This document shows positions 45,621-58,240 of a stretch of 64,000 bases of DNA, in pieces (position 1 is the first letter of the stretch; each line of letters begins with the position of its first letter). The position numbers and the translations under genes were made by a program. Source of the DNA: Bryum argenteum (Eukaryota > Streptophyta > Bryopsida > Bryales > Bryaceae); contig CM073326.1 in the NCBI GenBank assembly GCA_037043015.1, forward strand, positions 9,804,345 to 9,868,344. The letters are read 5' to 3'. Below the pieces are notes generated by a model. That model did not search any database and was not told the origin of the DNA. It saw only the letters and a program-made list of their open reading frames with translations.

Positions 45621-46700
45621 AATCGCTGAAACGGTTCACGCTTGGTTGAAACACTATATATAAGCATTAGACCAATATTTTTATGTTCAAAACACCCAAT
45701 GGGGACATTTAGGCTAATTCCTTCGGGTTCCGGAATTTCTATGATAATTGGAGGGGTCTTGCTTAAATGGCTCGGTGGTTGTTTATTCTATCCTAAATTA
45801 GTAATATTATCTTGCGTCTAGGTTTCAAGTCATGTTTTTGGGTTATGTTTATTACTTTATCATTATTCATAAATGCTCAAGATTCCTCCTAGTTAATAAA
45901 CTAGGGAATTAGTAAACCATGCGGATGAAATGCTGGATGAACAAGTTTCATCCGGCTGAACCGGATGAAATTCTACCACATCCAAGTGCACGACTAGGGA
46001 GAGGAAGGAGAGTTAGGGTTGGAAGTTGGTGTGTGTGTGTGGAAGGATTTTTGGGAGATCTAAGATCTAGATCTTGTTTTTGGAGGGTCGTTTTTGAATC
46101 TTCTTGCTTGTGGTTTTTGTAGCAATCGGTTTTAGATCTAGTTTGATGTGCATGTTTTGTTGGAAAGGGGTTGTTGGCGAGGAGAACCCTAGGGGTTGGG
46201 AAAAGAGGAATGTGTACGTGTTCTTGGGTAGGTAGAAGGGTCAAGGCGAAGGCGTGGTGGCCGTTGGAGCGAAGGAGGGAGGGTGTGTAGCGGCAGATTC
46301 GAAGGCCGACTTTGAAGGGCGACAACTCGAGATCTACGAAGATTGGAGGGACGAGCCTTGATGATTGAGCGTCTCAAGCCGTCTTTCCAGCAATACTAGG
46401 CTCGTCTCGGCGGATCGAGATGGAGGCGTGGTGGCGGTGGAGTGAAGAAGGGTCCAGCGGTGGTCGGAGACAACGTGAAAAGGAGCCATCATCCTTCTCA
46501 ATTCCTTGATATTTGTGTTTTTTGCAATTGGTTTGGTTGTGTGGTTAGACATAGTAGAGATTGTGAACTTTATCCTAAAAATGGCAATTTCATTGCCCAA
46601 AAATTTAGTTGTGATGATTTAAATTGTGTTGCATCTTTCTTGTCTTTGGTGTTGGCCTTGGATTGGAATGGTTGTCTTGCTTGCCTTGCTGATTTAGATG
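45621..46700. other. Region between piggyBac remnant and retroelement leader
   Basis: No recognised protein. A repeated ATCCGGCTGAACCGGATGAAAT-type inverted word occurs near 45950. Long frames on the minus strand at 45950-46600 are compositionally biased and lack motifs. Confidence 0.4.
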
Positions 46701-49542
46701 ATTGAATGCTAGAGTACATTAAGAGTAAGGGTAGTGCGGAGCGCTGCCCAAATTCTATCTTGAATTTACAAATTTAGGTTAAAATTTAGGGAATTTGGGA
46801 TGAAGCTTGAGCGATGCCCGATTTAATTTGAACTTAAAAATTTAGGTTGAGAAGATTTTGCTAAGTGTTCTAGGGTGTCCATTCTTGGAAGGATTGTTTT
46901 GTTTTTGACCACCCTTTGCCACCACTTGTGAGTTAGAAACCGAACATTTGAGATTTAACCTCACATGGTGGTGCGTTCTTAGGGAGGTGGTGGTTTTGCG
47001 TTGATTGTGTTTGTTTTTAATTCTTAGTTGACCTTCTTCTAAATTGTGTAAGTCAGGTGGGTTAGATTAGGTGATTGGCGTTGATCTAACTTTGTGGTTG
47101 ATTTTGGTGGAGGAATTGAAAGGGAATTTTGGGCGGTTTCTATTTATAGTAAGTTTGTAAATTCAGGGGGTTCAAACCATTGTCCTTGGGTTGATCTATG
47201 CTTGGTTTGGTGCTTGGCTTTGATTTGATTGGATCTTCTTGCTTAAGTTTGAAGGGGGGCTTGTTTTGAATTCATTAAAGTTTTCTTGCTTAAGCTAGAG
47301 GAGTGTGTGCTTTTGAATTCATTGAATTTTTTTCTTGTTGGAGTGGTTGCTTCTTGTGGTGATTGAAGGGTTAGGTTGTTTGTATCTTGATTTTAAAGGG
47401 GAATGCATGAGCCTTTGATTGATAAGATTGAATTAGCATTGATTTTGATATGATGAAGGTTTGATTGATATTTATTTCTCACCTTGTGGCATAAATTCTT
47501 ATATGCACTAATTTTGTGGAAGTGATTGTGAAGATGTGCTTAGGGAGCAAAGGACCAGATTACTCTGTTTAGTAATCTGTGGAGGCATTGGTTCTTCTAT
47601 GGGTTTTTATTAAAACTATGTATTTTGCCTTGTTTTACTTTGTTTTAATCTTGTGTGGGTTTGCAGCCAATACTGGACGAGGTTTTTGTGATTTTTTGTT
47701 GTTGAATTTTGTGGGGACGGGTAAGCTTAGTGAGCCGGTGATCCGACACGAAGTGGGGTTGTTGGCCATTTGGCTAACCTACTTGTGTTGTAAATTGTGG
47801 GCGTTTTGAATTTTTTGTACCAAGGGTTTTTTTGGGGTTGGCTTGTATTTCTGGCTCAAATATTGAGCGTCGAGGGTCTCCCTCGCTTATGTAAGTCTTG
47901 GGAGATTGAGGGCGATTACTATTTATAGTAATCTGCCATCTCTCTCATGGCGCCCGTGATGTTTTTAACAACCGTGCAACCCTAGTAGGAAGGGACATCG
48001 ACATAAGCGCTCGGGCGAAAGTGGTGTTCTCACCATTCGGGTGAGGATTCACTCGTGTTTAGGTTGGCAATCTTCCAACCGAAAATAGAAGTTCACCGTT
48101 GTTGGGTGACTTCTATTCGTGTGTAGTAGTTATTTCTTTCTATAGACTTTTGTATATGGTGAGGTCGGGTTAATCGCCGGCGTGACCATTTTTATTGTTT
48201 GCAATTGAGACCGTTGGCAGTGATGCCCCAACGGTTTTGAGAGTTTGTTTTTGCAGGTTGAATCCACAGGTTGCCCTTCACCCGTCCATCGAGACTTTTG
48301 CGGTTCAACATTTTGTTCTTACTTAATCATTTAAAATTATTGTAACCCTCTCGTGGGTCGAAAAAGCGTCGGGAAAGTGGGAGTGGGCGGGTGATGCCGC
48401 CCATTCAAGAACCCAGACGGGGGTTCGAGTGGTTACCACTTTCGAGACGTGCACCATCACGGTAAGGGGCGAAGGATCATCCGTTTACACTTGTGATAAG
48501 AAACTTGTGTTAAAATTCACCAAGCCTAAATTGGAAGTCTTCGTATGCTGCCTTGTTTTTTCCTTGGTCTTTTTAGGGTCCTTAGAGGTCCCGGTTGCTT
48601 GATTTAGGTTGAATCTAGCTTAGTAAGTTTTCGGTGTTTTCTAGGCCTCTTAATTCATACCAATTAGACTAAGGGTTAAGGAATTTAGGGGGCTTGGTAA
48701 TTGTGGGACCGACAGGGTATTTAGGACATTGGCATGGTATAAACCACTTTTACTCATTACCTTCACTCGCTAAGCGTGGGGAAGTGTGAGTGGAAGGAAA
48801 GGGTGTGGCTTAAGCCCGACGTGGTGCCGGTGCACAACCGGTATCAATGATCACCTTCCTCTCCGTTTTACCAAATTTGAGGCACTGCCGTGGGCTAAAG
48901 GCTTCGGCCTTCCCCCGCTTCGATGCGTGCGCGGTGACGAGCAGGGAAATCCGCCCATAGCCGGGAGGGTACAATTTGCCGATCTCTTCCTCTTATTTGG
49001 GCACTCTTGGAAGGGATTTGCTAAGTCAAAGGGTTATCATTTGTGATTTTTACCACGCCCATTACCGGTTTACCTTCATCGTGTCATCTCATTTCTGTGA
49101 GTTAGGAAGTCACACTTAGAGTTGTCTTCGCGGCCCATTAAGGGGACCTATCAATTAGCTTAGTCCAACAAGGGTCGAGTTTTTCCACCTACTAGTTAAT
49201 CTTGTGGTTTGTTTCCCAAGTTTCCCATTTACCTACGTTGAATTTCCCATTGATGGAGTGACATTGGCATTAATTTCCGGTAGTCCAAATTCAATGACGA
49301 CCAAAGGAAAGAATCGCCAATGGTAACACTCCGATCGGGAAGATCGTCCGTGAATTACCATCACATAAGCGCACTCCAAAGTAGATTTAGTCGATTAGTA
49401 GGAGTCCAACCCGAGGATTTGGAGGGTGGGACTTGAGAGGTAGAAAACTCGCCGGTTCGGTGGTGGGTTGGTCCTATTCTCTCATGGCGCAACCATTCAA
49501 CCTGGGCGCCCGGTACCCCGATTCTTTCGGCCGGCGGATGCA
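46701..49542 (+). other. Probable LTR and leader of a Ty3-type retroelement
   Basis: A long non-coding, GT-rich plus-strand stretch precedes the gag at 49543. A TATA-like CTATTTATAG occurs at 47143 and 47929. TGGCGCCCGTG at about 47949, directly after a CA dinucleotide, could be a primer-binding site like that of other tRNA-primed elements. No second LTR is visible in the window, so ends are unproven. Confidence 0.4.
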
Positions 49543-50842
49543 ATGATGGCCCCACGAGGGCTTCCAATAGTGATGCCCGTGGGGTTAGCGCCACGGGGCA
49601 TGCCCATGCACCTTCCAAAGTTCTCCGGGATGGCTCACGAGGACCTCTCCAATCATATTGAGAGGTATATTGAAACCCTCGTGACCAATGTCATTCCCGA
49701 AGAAGACTATTGGTTGGTTTGGTTTTCCACTACCTTAGAGGGGGCGGCATATGAGTGGTACCGCTCACACGCCCCCGGAACATTTGTAGATTGGCCGACC
49801 ATAGAAACGGCTTTTTTAAGGCAATTTAGACCCGAGACCGGGCAACAAAATGCCTTAGTGGCTCTCACGGAGATAAGGCAAGGGCCCACCGAGGGAATCA
49901 CGGAGTATATACGCCGGTTTAATACGGTGGTAACAAGGTTCGTGGGCAACCACTTGACCGATGACACCATCCGGTATTACTTCATCCAAGGATTCAACAA
50001 ACAATCTACAATCCGGAATGTGTTGAACTCCATGCCCCGAACGGTGGGTGATGCCCAAACCACGCGCGCCGAGTTGAGAAAGCGTAGAAGGAGAATAACC
50101 GAATGTGGGTCCGATCGGTGGCTCCGGTTCCTTCATTTATCCCCACTCACTACGAACCCCCGCATAGGGAGGGTCAAACCCCGGGGGAGCCATCTAGGCC
50201 TATGGCACCGTATACCTCCGGTTATGTTCAACCCAACCCCCTTGATTCAAGGCCACCGGCTCCTCAACTTCAATGGCATCCTCAACCGGAACCTCCTAAG
50301 GTGGACCGGTTGGCGGAATTGGAGGAACGGTTTAAAAAGGCCAATGATGATCTTAAGGTGGATATGATGAACACCATCAAGTCTCTAGGGGACCAATTGA
50401 CCATGGCCATTAATGCTAAAAGCATGAATGCACCACCACCTGTAAGTGAAACCGGGGTACACCCGTCTAACCTTTGGTGCACAAATTGCCGGCAATTTGG
50501 TCATACTCCCCGATTTTGCCCAAGTCCACCTAATCCAAGCCCGTATGTCCCACCACATAGTCGGCCTACACCGCCCAAACCAACCGGGGGTAATCCGCCA
50601 TTACCAAAAGGGACACCGTGCCCTACATGTGGGCGATTTCACCCCATTGGTCCGGGAAAGCGTTGGGTGGAGACCGGCGTGGTGTGTGACAATTGTGGGG
50701 ACAACCACCCCACCGAGCGGTGTTTCCGCCAAAAAAAGGCAAAGCCGGAGACCGTTCCGGGGGCTTCAAGTTCCTCAACCCCCACCCAAGGCTTCTTCTA
50801 TATAAGCCGGCACAAGGGTACCTTTTACAAACATACCCGACT
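49543..50842 (+). pseudogene. Ty3/gypsy-type gag with zinc knuckles, frameshifted and truncated
   Basis: From the ATG at 49543 the frame gives a capsid domain (HLPKFSGMAHEDLSNHIERY, EGAAYEWYRSHAPG, TAFLRQFRP, ITEYIRRFNTVVTRF). At about 50095-50110 the coding potential moves to another frame. That frame is Pro-rich and carries a canonical CX2CX4HX4C knuckle (CTNCRQFGHTPRFC) plus a second one (CDNCGDNHPTERC). The frame stays open to 50906, but at 50843 the sequence switches abruptly to the GC-rich CAGGG-ended structure. Protease and polymerase are missing. Either a one-base indel or a programmed shift could explain the change of frame; an indel is more likely. Confidence 0.8.
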
Positions 50843-50863
50843 CAGGGATGTCACAGCGTCCGG

Positions 50864-51710
50864 ACGTCCGTCGGACGTCCGACACGGGTCCGGGGACCGT
50901 CCGTGACTTAGAGATTCTGGTTGTTTTACTAAGGGTAAATGACCAATGGGGTGCGTTCATTGGTCGAACCACCCGTCGACCCGGTCGTCCCCAACCTCTC
51001 GTCGTCGCCCGACCGAAGCCGGCCGGTTTGAGGCGATCGACCGTCCGTCGTCGGTCCGGTCGGCCGTCGCCGCAGCGACCGCCCTCGTGATCCGGCGACC
51101 GCCAATGGCCGGGATGGCCCATTTGAGCATCCAACGGTTTAGGAGCATTTCAACTTCAAATCGCAACGGTCCTATTGAGTTGGATGGTATATAAAACGAG
51201 GGTTGTCGGACGACGACGACGGACGGGCGACCGGTCGACCATGGTCCGTCGTCCTCGGCCCCTAGGACCCGTCGGTGACATAACGGGTTTTTATAATTTA
51301 CCAGGGTAAATTACCGTCCGACGCAGTCTCGCACTTCGTCCGATCCGTCCTTTTGATGGTAAGCCCCACACCCCGTCCGACCGTTCTGCCCGACCGACCG
51401 CACCCCGTCCGACGCTTGGACCGGCCGGTAGTGGCGGGACCGGCGTTCCCTAGGCCGACCGGTGTGCGGGAGCGGCGAGGTCGTCGCCGCCAACCGGTTA
51501 GCGGAGGCCGGCGAGGTCGGCCCGGCCGGCAAAGGGTGACGACCGTCGAGGTCGGCCCGACCGGGTGACGTGACGGCGAGGTCGGCCGCCGCCGCCAATG
51601 GGCGGTCCGGGGGTCGGACTCGCGGTCGCCGTGGTTGTCGGGGTCGGACCGGCGCGGTCGGCAAGGCCGTCGGATCGGTCGGGCGATCGATCGATCGCTG
51701 CAGTGGCTCT
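50864..51710. repeat. GC-rich CGGTCGG/GTCCGGAC repeat domain, left
   Basis: Very GC-rich compared with neighbouring DNA and full of GTCCGGAC, CGACCGG and GGTCGGC words on both strands. The open frames it generates (Arg/Gly/Pro-rich) are compositional. It mirrors 57765-58240. Confidence 0.75.
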
Positions 51711-52453
51711 TTAAACTTGAAATGTCCCTAACTTAGTCAAAACTTATCCGAATCGAACATTTAAGATTTTTTTTGACATCTACAGAGCATGTACATGCCA
51801 AAAAACATCTTAAACGTCCAATTTGGATACGTTTTGACAAAGTTATAGGCCTTTGAAGGTTGAACGGCCTTTGAAGGCCTATAACTTTGTCAAAACTAAT
51901 CCAAATTGTGCATTTAAGATGTTTTTTGGCATCTACATGTTTTGCAGATGTCAAAAAACATCTTAAATAAGCAATTCGGATAATTTTTGACGAAGAGTTA
52001 TGGGCATTTGAAGTTTGAAGAGCCAATGCAGCAATCGATCGACTCCTCCGACCGATGTGCCGACCGATGCAACGGCCGCGACCGATTCCACGGCCATACC
52101 CGGTCGGCCCACCCAACCTTCTTCTTTCAACACCCCTTCTCTTCCTAACTTCCCTTCCTCCCTCCCCTCCCAAATGCTTGACTTTCGTGACAAATGAAAG
52201 GATCGTTGACACTTCTTGTTTTTAGGACGTACAATCTAACATATATAGACCTAATTGGGAAATTTTCGATACTTGTATTAATAGTCAAAAGAATGTCCGA
52301 AAGATTCTCTTGCAAGAAGGATCATATCCCTAAAGGAGAAGCTCTGGAGTGACCTCCAAGACGGCCATATCTCAAATCTGCGAACAAATTTTTTTGAATT
52401 TGATTTTGGGAAATCCAACCGTAGGATCTTGTTCATAACGGTTGAATTAGTTT
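51711..52453 (-). repeat. Long inverted-repeat arm A
   Basis: About 743 bp, the inverted counterpart of 54250-54992, with most positions matching by eye. The first 320 bp are a double palindrome: a unit centred on GCATGTACATGC near 51792 and a second unit near 51937, with a super-centre near 51870 (GGCCTTTGAAGG on both sides). The rest includes a pyrimidine-rich block and a GACCTCCAAGACGGCCATATC block. Confidence 0.85.
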
Positions 52454-54249
52454 ATGTCCAACGGTTGATTTTTTACTTTCTAGAAGTTTGGTGAGTTAGG
52501 AACCACATCCAATTTCTGTAACCTCATTTGGAATCATAGATTGTTCACACCAAGCCTTCAAACACAAACGTGGCAAAGTTTTCTTAGTGTTAGAAAACTT
52601 ACTATTAGGGGAAACTATTAGTATTCTTCTTGAGTTATTAGTAGCCTTTTTCTATTTTATCATATAACATATAATATTAGCCAATCATATCAAATTTCAA
52701 GTACTAATAATAGAAAGTGTCATTTCTATTGATTTTTAAAGTTTTACCTTTTTTAATTCATTACAAAATGAATATTTACTATTTTAAGAGATTCAACCGT
52801 ATCGATCTAATTTAAACATTAAAGTCTTCATATTGTTCTTAGAGAAAAACTTCATAAGGGTTAGGGAACTCACATTTCATAACACATCTAAGTTTTTATC
52901 CAAACCCCTCAGGCTTTTAGGGGTTAAATGCTCCCAACTCTCATATGTTAACTGAAAACATTATCAAAAGCATTAATAAGCTTTAAATGGTACTAAATGG
53001 ATAGAAAATTAGTATTATATGAATCCTACGATACCACCAACTTGTATATTCAAATATCTATCTACTATCCCTCGTATTTTAAATCTTGTTCACAATCTCT
53101 TACTCTCAATTTTAATTTATTATTTTTCAATTTTAATGAACATATCACCCCCCAAGATTCTTAATCTTGGTCTTATTTTATTTAAATTGATATTTCTAAA
53201 GCTTGATTGATAACTAAATTTCACATATCAACTTAAAGTAAAAAAATTCAATAATTAAATGGAAGCATTTAAAATCTTAATTTAAACCGTGAATAATTTT
53301 AAATTGTACTAAATGGATACTTTAACATACATATGTGGATAATATACATTCTATTTTACTTTTGAGAAAGTTGGAAGTTAATGCAATCTAATAATTGTAA
53401 TAAATTGTCAAATTGTCCAATAGGCACAAACATTTACTGGAACGTGGTTTACGTAGTCTATAATCTATAAAAAACCCAAAATACTATGTGGTCTACGTAT
53501 GAGAAATGGAGGTGATTTAGTAATTACGACTTGTGTGAATAAGGTACAAAAGGGCATTTGTCACATTAGTCACAACCTACAAAAAATTAAATAGAATTGT
53601 GTCAGGTCCTTCTTGACATAGATGAGGAAGAAGCGGAGAAAATCCAGTCAAGATAGCAAATTAGATTTGTTTAATTCCTACTCTATCCCTACCTTGTGTT
53701 TTAATTTCTATCTACCAACGCTAGTATTTTAAATCTTGTCCGGCAACCTCAACTTCTAATTTTGAATTATTGCCTTTCAATTTTATTTTAACATGTAACC
53801 CTCCTATATAATGTAAATTTGTATGCTATTTTACTTAAAACTTTAATTTCAAAAGTTTGTCTTCTTGCCTTAATTATCTTCTTAAATTCCCAATTTATTT
53901 AATTTTTTGAATTTGCAAGTATCTTCCTATTAAATATTAATGTTTTTTCTTTCCTTTGTAATTTACATCTACCGCCCCCTTCCCCCAAATTTCATTCCTT
54001 TGTTTCACTCTAACAACTTAATTTTGCACCACTCTCCAAAAACTAAAATTAAAAACTCAAAAATGAAACTATTAAGTTCAATAGTTTATATGTATACCCA
54101 TAAGTATACCCCTTAACCCCTAAAGGAGAGTTTGACCCGAATCGGGTCGATTTGCTTGAAAAAGATATGATGTTTTTTAAAAAAACTGAAACTTTGACTC
54201 AATATATCTCAAGATCCGTACAGTGAAATCTAATAAAAATTGATGGGTA
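52454..54249. other. Spacer between arms A and B
   Basis: 1.8 kb of AT-rich DNA without recognisable coding sequence or RNA gene. The AACCGTA(T)CGATCT dispersed word occurs at about 52787. Confidence 0.5.
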
Positions 54250-55303
54250 GACTAATTCAACCGTTATGAACAAGATCCTACGGTTGGATTTCCCAAAATC
54301 AAATTCAAAAAAAAATTTGTTTGCGGATTTGAGATATGGCCGTCTTGGAGGTCACTCTAGAGCTTCTCCTTTAGGGATATGGTCCTTCTTGCAAGAGAAT
54401 CTTTCGGACATTCTTTTGACTATTAATACAAGTATCAGAAATTTCCCAATTAGGTCTATATATGTTAGATTGTACGTCCTAAAACAGTAAGTGTCAACGA
54501 TCCTTTCATTTGTCACGAAAGTCAAGCATTTGGGAGGGGGAGGGAGGAAGGGAAGTTAGGAAGAGAAGGGGTGTTGAAAGAAGAAGGTTGGGTGGGCCGA
54601 CCGGGTATGGCCGTGGAATCGGTCGCCGGCCGTTGCATCGGTCGGCACATCGGTCGGAGGTCGATCTGATTGCCTGCATTGGCTCTTCAAACTTCAAATG
54701 CCCATAACTCTTCGTCAAAAATTATCCGAATTGCTTATTTAAGATGTTTTTTGACATCTGCAAAACATGTAGATGCCAAAAAACATCTTAAATGCACAAT
54801 TTGGATTAGTTTTGACAAAGTTATAGGCCTTCAAAGGCCGTCAAACCTTCAAAGGCCTATAACTTCGTCAAACCGTATCCAAATTGGACGTTTAAGATGT
54901 TTTTTGGCATGTACATGTTCTGTAGATGTCAAAAAACATCTTAAATGTTCGATTCGGATAAGTTTTGACTAAGTTAGGGGCATTTCAAGTTTCTGCATGC
55001 AGTCACATCGGCCGCCGACTGATTTGCCGACCGATCCAACGACCGCCGACCGATCCTACGGCCCACACCCGGTCGGCCTCTAGCACTCCCCTCTCTCCCT
55101 CTCCCCTCTCTCACTCACGAGCCCTTCCTCTCCTCTTCTTCAATGTATTCCTCCTCTTCAATGTATTTAAGAACTTTCTATTTCGAGGACCTGACATCAT
55201 ATTCTCAGCCTAATTCAAGGCATGGACCCACGTGCCATATTCTTTGGGGAATGTCAAGAAGATTTCATTGTAATCTATGAGAATGTTTTATTTGAATAAT
55301 CTT
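54250..55303 (+). repeat. Long inverted-repeat arm B (shared arm)
   Basis: Positions 54250-54992 are the inverted complement of arm A, while 54655-55303 are the inverted complement of arm C (57120-57765). The overlap (about 54655-54992) is the palindromic core present in all three. On the distal side a CACTCCCCTCTCTCCCTCTCC block and TTGTAATCTATGAGAATG are shared only with arm C. Confidence 0.85.
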
Positions 55304-57119
55304 ATGGGCTTGGATATGAAAAATAGAACTTTTTATGTATAGGTCCACTTTGTTCATATGAATTTTAGTTTTCACTATTCATGAACCATTCGACATGCTC
55401 AACGAGTAAAATGTCCACATGTTTTCATAGAATTTGCAATTTCTTCATATTGACATATGATAATGAAAAAGAATGTGGTCTTTATTTTTTAACAAATTTA
55501 ACCATCTTTGTCTGCCTCGTAATGGGTCATTCTTTTTTTAAGGGTTGGAGTGAACATGTATTGGTGAAGAAAAATTGTAGTATTCCAAAATTATGTTACT
55601 TCACCTTTCAAGTAGCAACTTGAAGTAAATTCTATGAAACGTATGGAATAAATTTAAGCATGCACTAAATTGGAAGGCTAATAGCATTCATACAATTGTG
55701 TGAAATAAATAGATATATAAAATTAAACTTCCAATGTAAATTCGTATAACCCAAATTCAATAGACATGTGTATAAACTAGTATATGCTAATATTTGTTTT
55801 TCGAGTGCCTAATAGGATTCAAAGATTACATTTCTATAAGACTTTCCTATATATATAACAAGTTACATAGTGGCAATGTGTAAACTTAGACTATGCATTT
55901 ATCGTTTTTGGTCAATGTTCATAAGTTCCACACAAGAATGATTCTTTTCCACATTTATGGCCTATGTTATTTTTTGTTTATGTATAAAATGATCTATTTT
56001 TGAGTTTTTATTTTATCAATTCTTGTTATTACAAGAAACTCCATTTTGACATAATTTACATGTATATTTGAAATATTTGACAGTACAACTTACGGATTAT
56101 ATTTTAAACGTTCAATATATTGCACCTTGTAATATTCTTTCATATAAAATTCTAATCCTACATTACTTTATTAACAGACATCATGTACCCTATAATTTTT
56201 TTATAATATATTTTTGTTAGCATTCTTGGATTATGATTAAACTTGAGTTTTATCTAAGTGTAAGGTTTTCTATTTATATTGCGTACATAATAATTTTTAT
56301 CTTCTCTAGTATGATTTCTCTTCACATTATAATTAGAATACTTTTTAAATGACTTATACAAAGCAAATAAGAATTTGTTTCTATTTTCTATTATTCCATG
56401 ATAATAAATAATAATAATTTTAACCGAAGCCAAATAAAATTTCAAAAAACTACTAGTTTTATAATATATAGCATTGGAATATTAGTATACTTGTTCCTAT
56501 AGTTGTAGACTCATATGTTATTTTAATACGCAATTGGATAATATTAACTTCAATTGATTGATATGGCGATCAAATTTGTATTGAATAAGAATATTCTTTG
56601 TAGAAGCCTCTTCTTAGCCTCAATTAGATACTTTCTATTCATCTTGTTCGACCCCTATAATATTAAGCATTTTTGTCAAAGGACTTTAAAAACTTACACT
56701 CAAATACTAAATGCCCCCCGGGTTGAATTTGAATATGAGGCATGTTCCTAAAATTCCTTCTTTGGACAAAAGGAAAGAAAAGGTAATTTTAAATACACAA
56801 AATGTAAAGATCTTTATATTTTTTTTTTTACGATTGTAAAACTATAATATGCGTTAAATAGTAAGTAACATCTTATTGATCTTCATTATTAGAGTATGTG
56901 AATTATTGAGAAATTAGCAAAAGTGGCTTGAGTCTAGTTTATGTCTTAGTTCAAATAGAGAGACTTTAATTCCTAAAGATCCTTGATGCAAAATTGCCAC
57001 AATAATATTCTTCTACTTGAGGCCTAAAAAGCCTCAATTCAAGCATTATATAGAAGACTCAACCGTAGGATCTTAAGGTCACATGTCAAATTTCAACCTT
57101 TCATATATCTCCAAGGCCA
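55304..57119. other. Spacer between arms B and C
   Basis: 1.8 kb of AT-rich DNA, similar in length to the A-B spacer, without recognised genes. A dispersed word, CAACCGTAGGATCTTAAGGTC, lies near 57060. Confidence 0.5.
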
Positions 57120-57765
57120 TATGATTATTCAAATAAAACATTCTCATAGATTACAATGAAATCTTCTTAACATTCCTCAAAGAATATGGCACGTGGGTCC
57201 ATGCCTTGAATTAGGCAAAGAATTTAATGTCTGATCCCCAAAATAGAAAGTTCATAAATGCGTTGAAGGAGAGGAAGAAGAGGAGAGGAAGGGCTTGTGA
57301 GTGAGAGAGGGGAGAGGGAGAGAGGGGAGTGCTAGAGGCCGACCGGGTGTGGGCCGTAGGATCGGTCGGCGGTCGTTGGATCGGTCGGCAAATCGGTCGG
57401 CGGCCGATGTGACTGCCTGCAGAAACTTGAAATGCCCCTAACTTAGTCAAAACTTATCCGAATCGAACATTTAAGATGTTTTTTGACATCTACAGAACAT
57501 GTACATGCCAAAAAACATCTTAAACATCCAATTTGGATACGTTTTGACGAAGTTATAGACCTTTGAAGGTTTGACGGCCTTTGAAGGCCTATAACTTTGT
57601 CAAAACTAATCCAAATTGTGCATTTAAGATGTTTTTTGGCATCTACATGTTTTGCAGATGTCAAAAAACATCTTAAATAAGCAATTCGGATAATTTTTGA
57701 CGAAGAGTTATGGGCATTTGAAGTTTGAAGAGCCAATGCAGGCAGTCAGATGGACCACCGACCGA
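57120..57765 (-). repeat. Long inverted-repeat arm C
   Basis: About 646 bp, the inverted copy of 54655-55303. It includes the same double palindrome (GAACATGTACATGCC centre near 57503) and the GCCGACCGGGTGTGGGCCGTAGGATCGGTCGG-type block in its 57338-57400 part. Confidence 0.85.
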
Positions 57766-58240
57766 TCCGACGGCCTTGCCGACCGCCGGTCCGACCCCCG
57801 GACCGCCACGGCGACGGCTAGCCCGACTCCCGGACCGCCATGGCGACGGCCAGCCCGACCCCCGACCGCCACGGCCACGGCCAGCCCGACCCCCGACCGC
57901 CATGGCGACGGCCAGCCCGACCCCCCGATCTGTCGGCCGCGCCCGGATCCGACGGCCGTCGGGCATGCGGACGGCGGCCCGATCCAACGGCCCGCAAGCG
58001 CCTGGAATTGATCCGACGGCCATGATCTACTGCGGTCGGCCGCCGTCCGATCTGACGGAGCGACCGGAGGCCGGTCGCCCAGACCGGGGATCAAATTTTG
58101 ACGGCTGAGATGTGGCCAGGTGGATGATCCAACGGCCCCAGAAGTTACCAGGAACCGGGGTAACTCCCATTTACCCCCGCGGAACATGGTCCGGACTATG
58201 GTCCCGGTCGACATAGTCCGGACTACGTCCGCGGACTAGG
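57766..58240. repeat. GC-rich domain, right, with 31-bp minisatellite
   Basis: Four adjacent units of 31-32 bp (GACCGCCA(T/C)GGC then GACGGCCAGCCCGACC) start at about 57801, 57833, 57864 and 57895. They are followed by GC-rich CCGACGG-type sequence and palindromic GTCCGGAC words near the right terminus. Confidence 0.85.

Noticed and set aside
50775..51664. Several Arg/Pro/Gly-rich frames in the GC-rich region
   Set aside because: Open on both strands because of CGGTCGG repeats; no domain.
57673..58214. Overlapping frames over the 31-bp minisatellite
   Set aside because: Repeat-driven open frames on both strands; no protein family resemblance.
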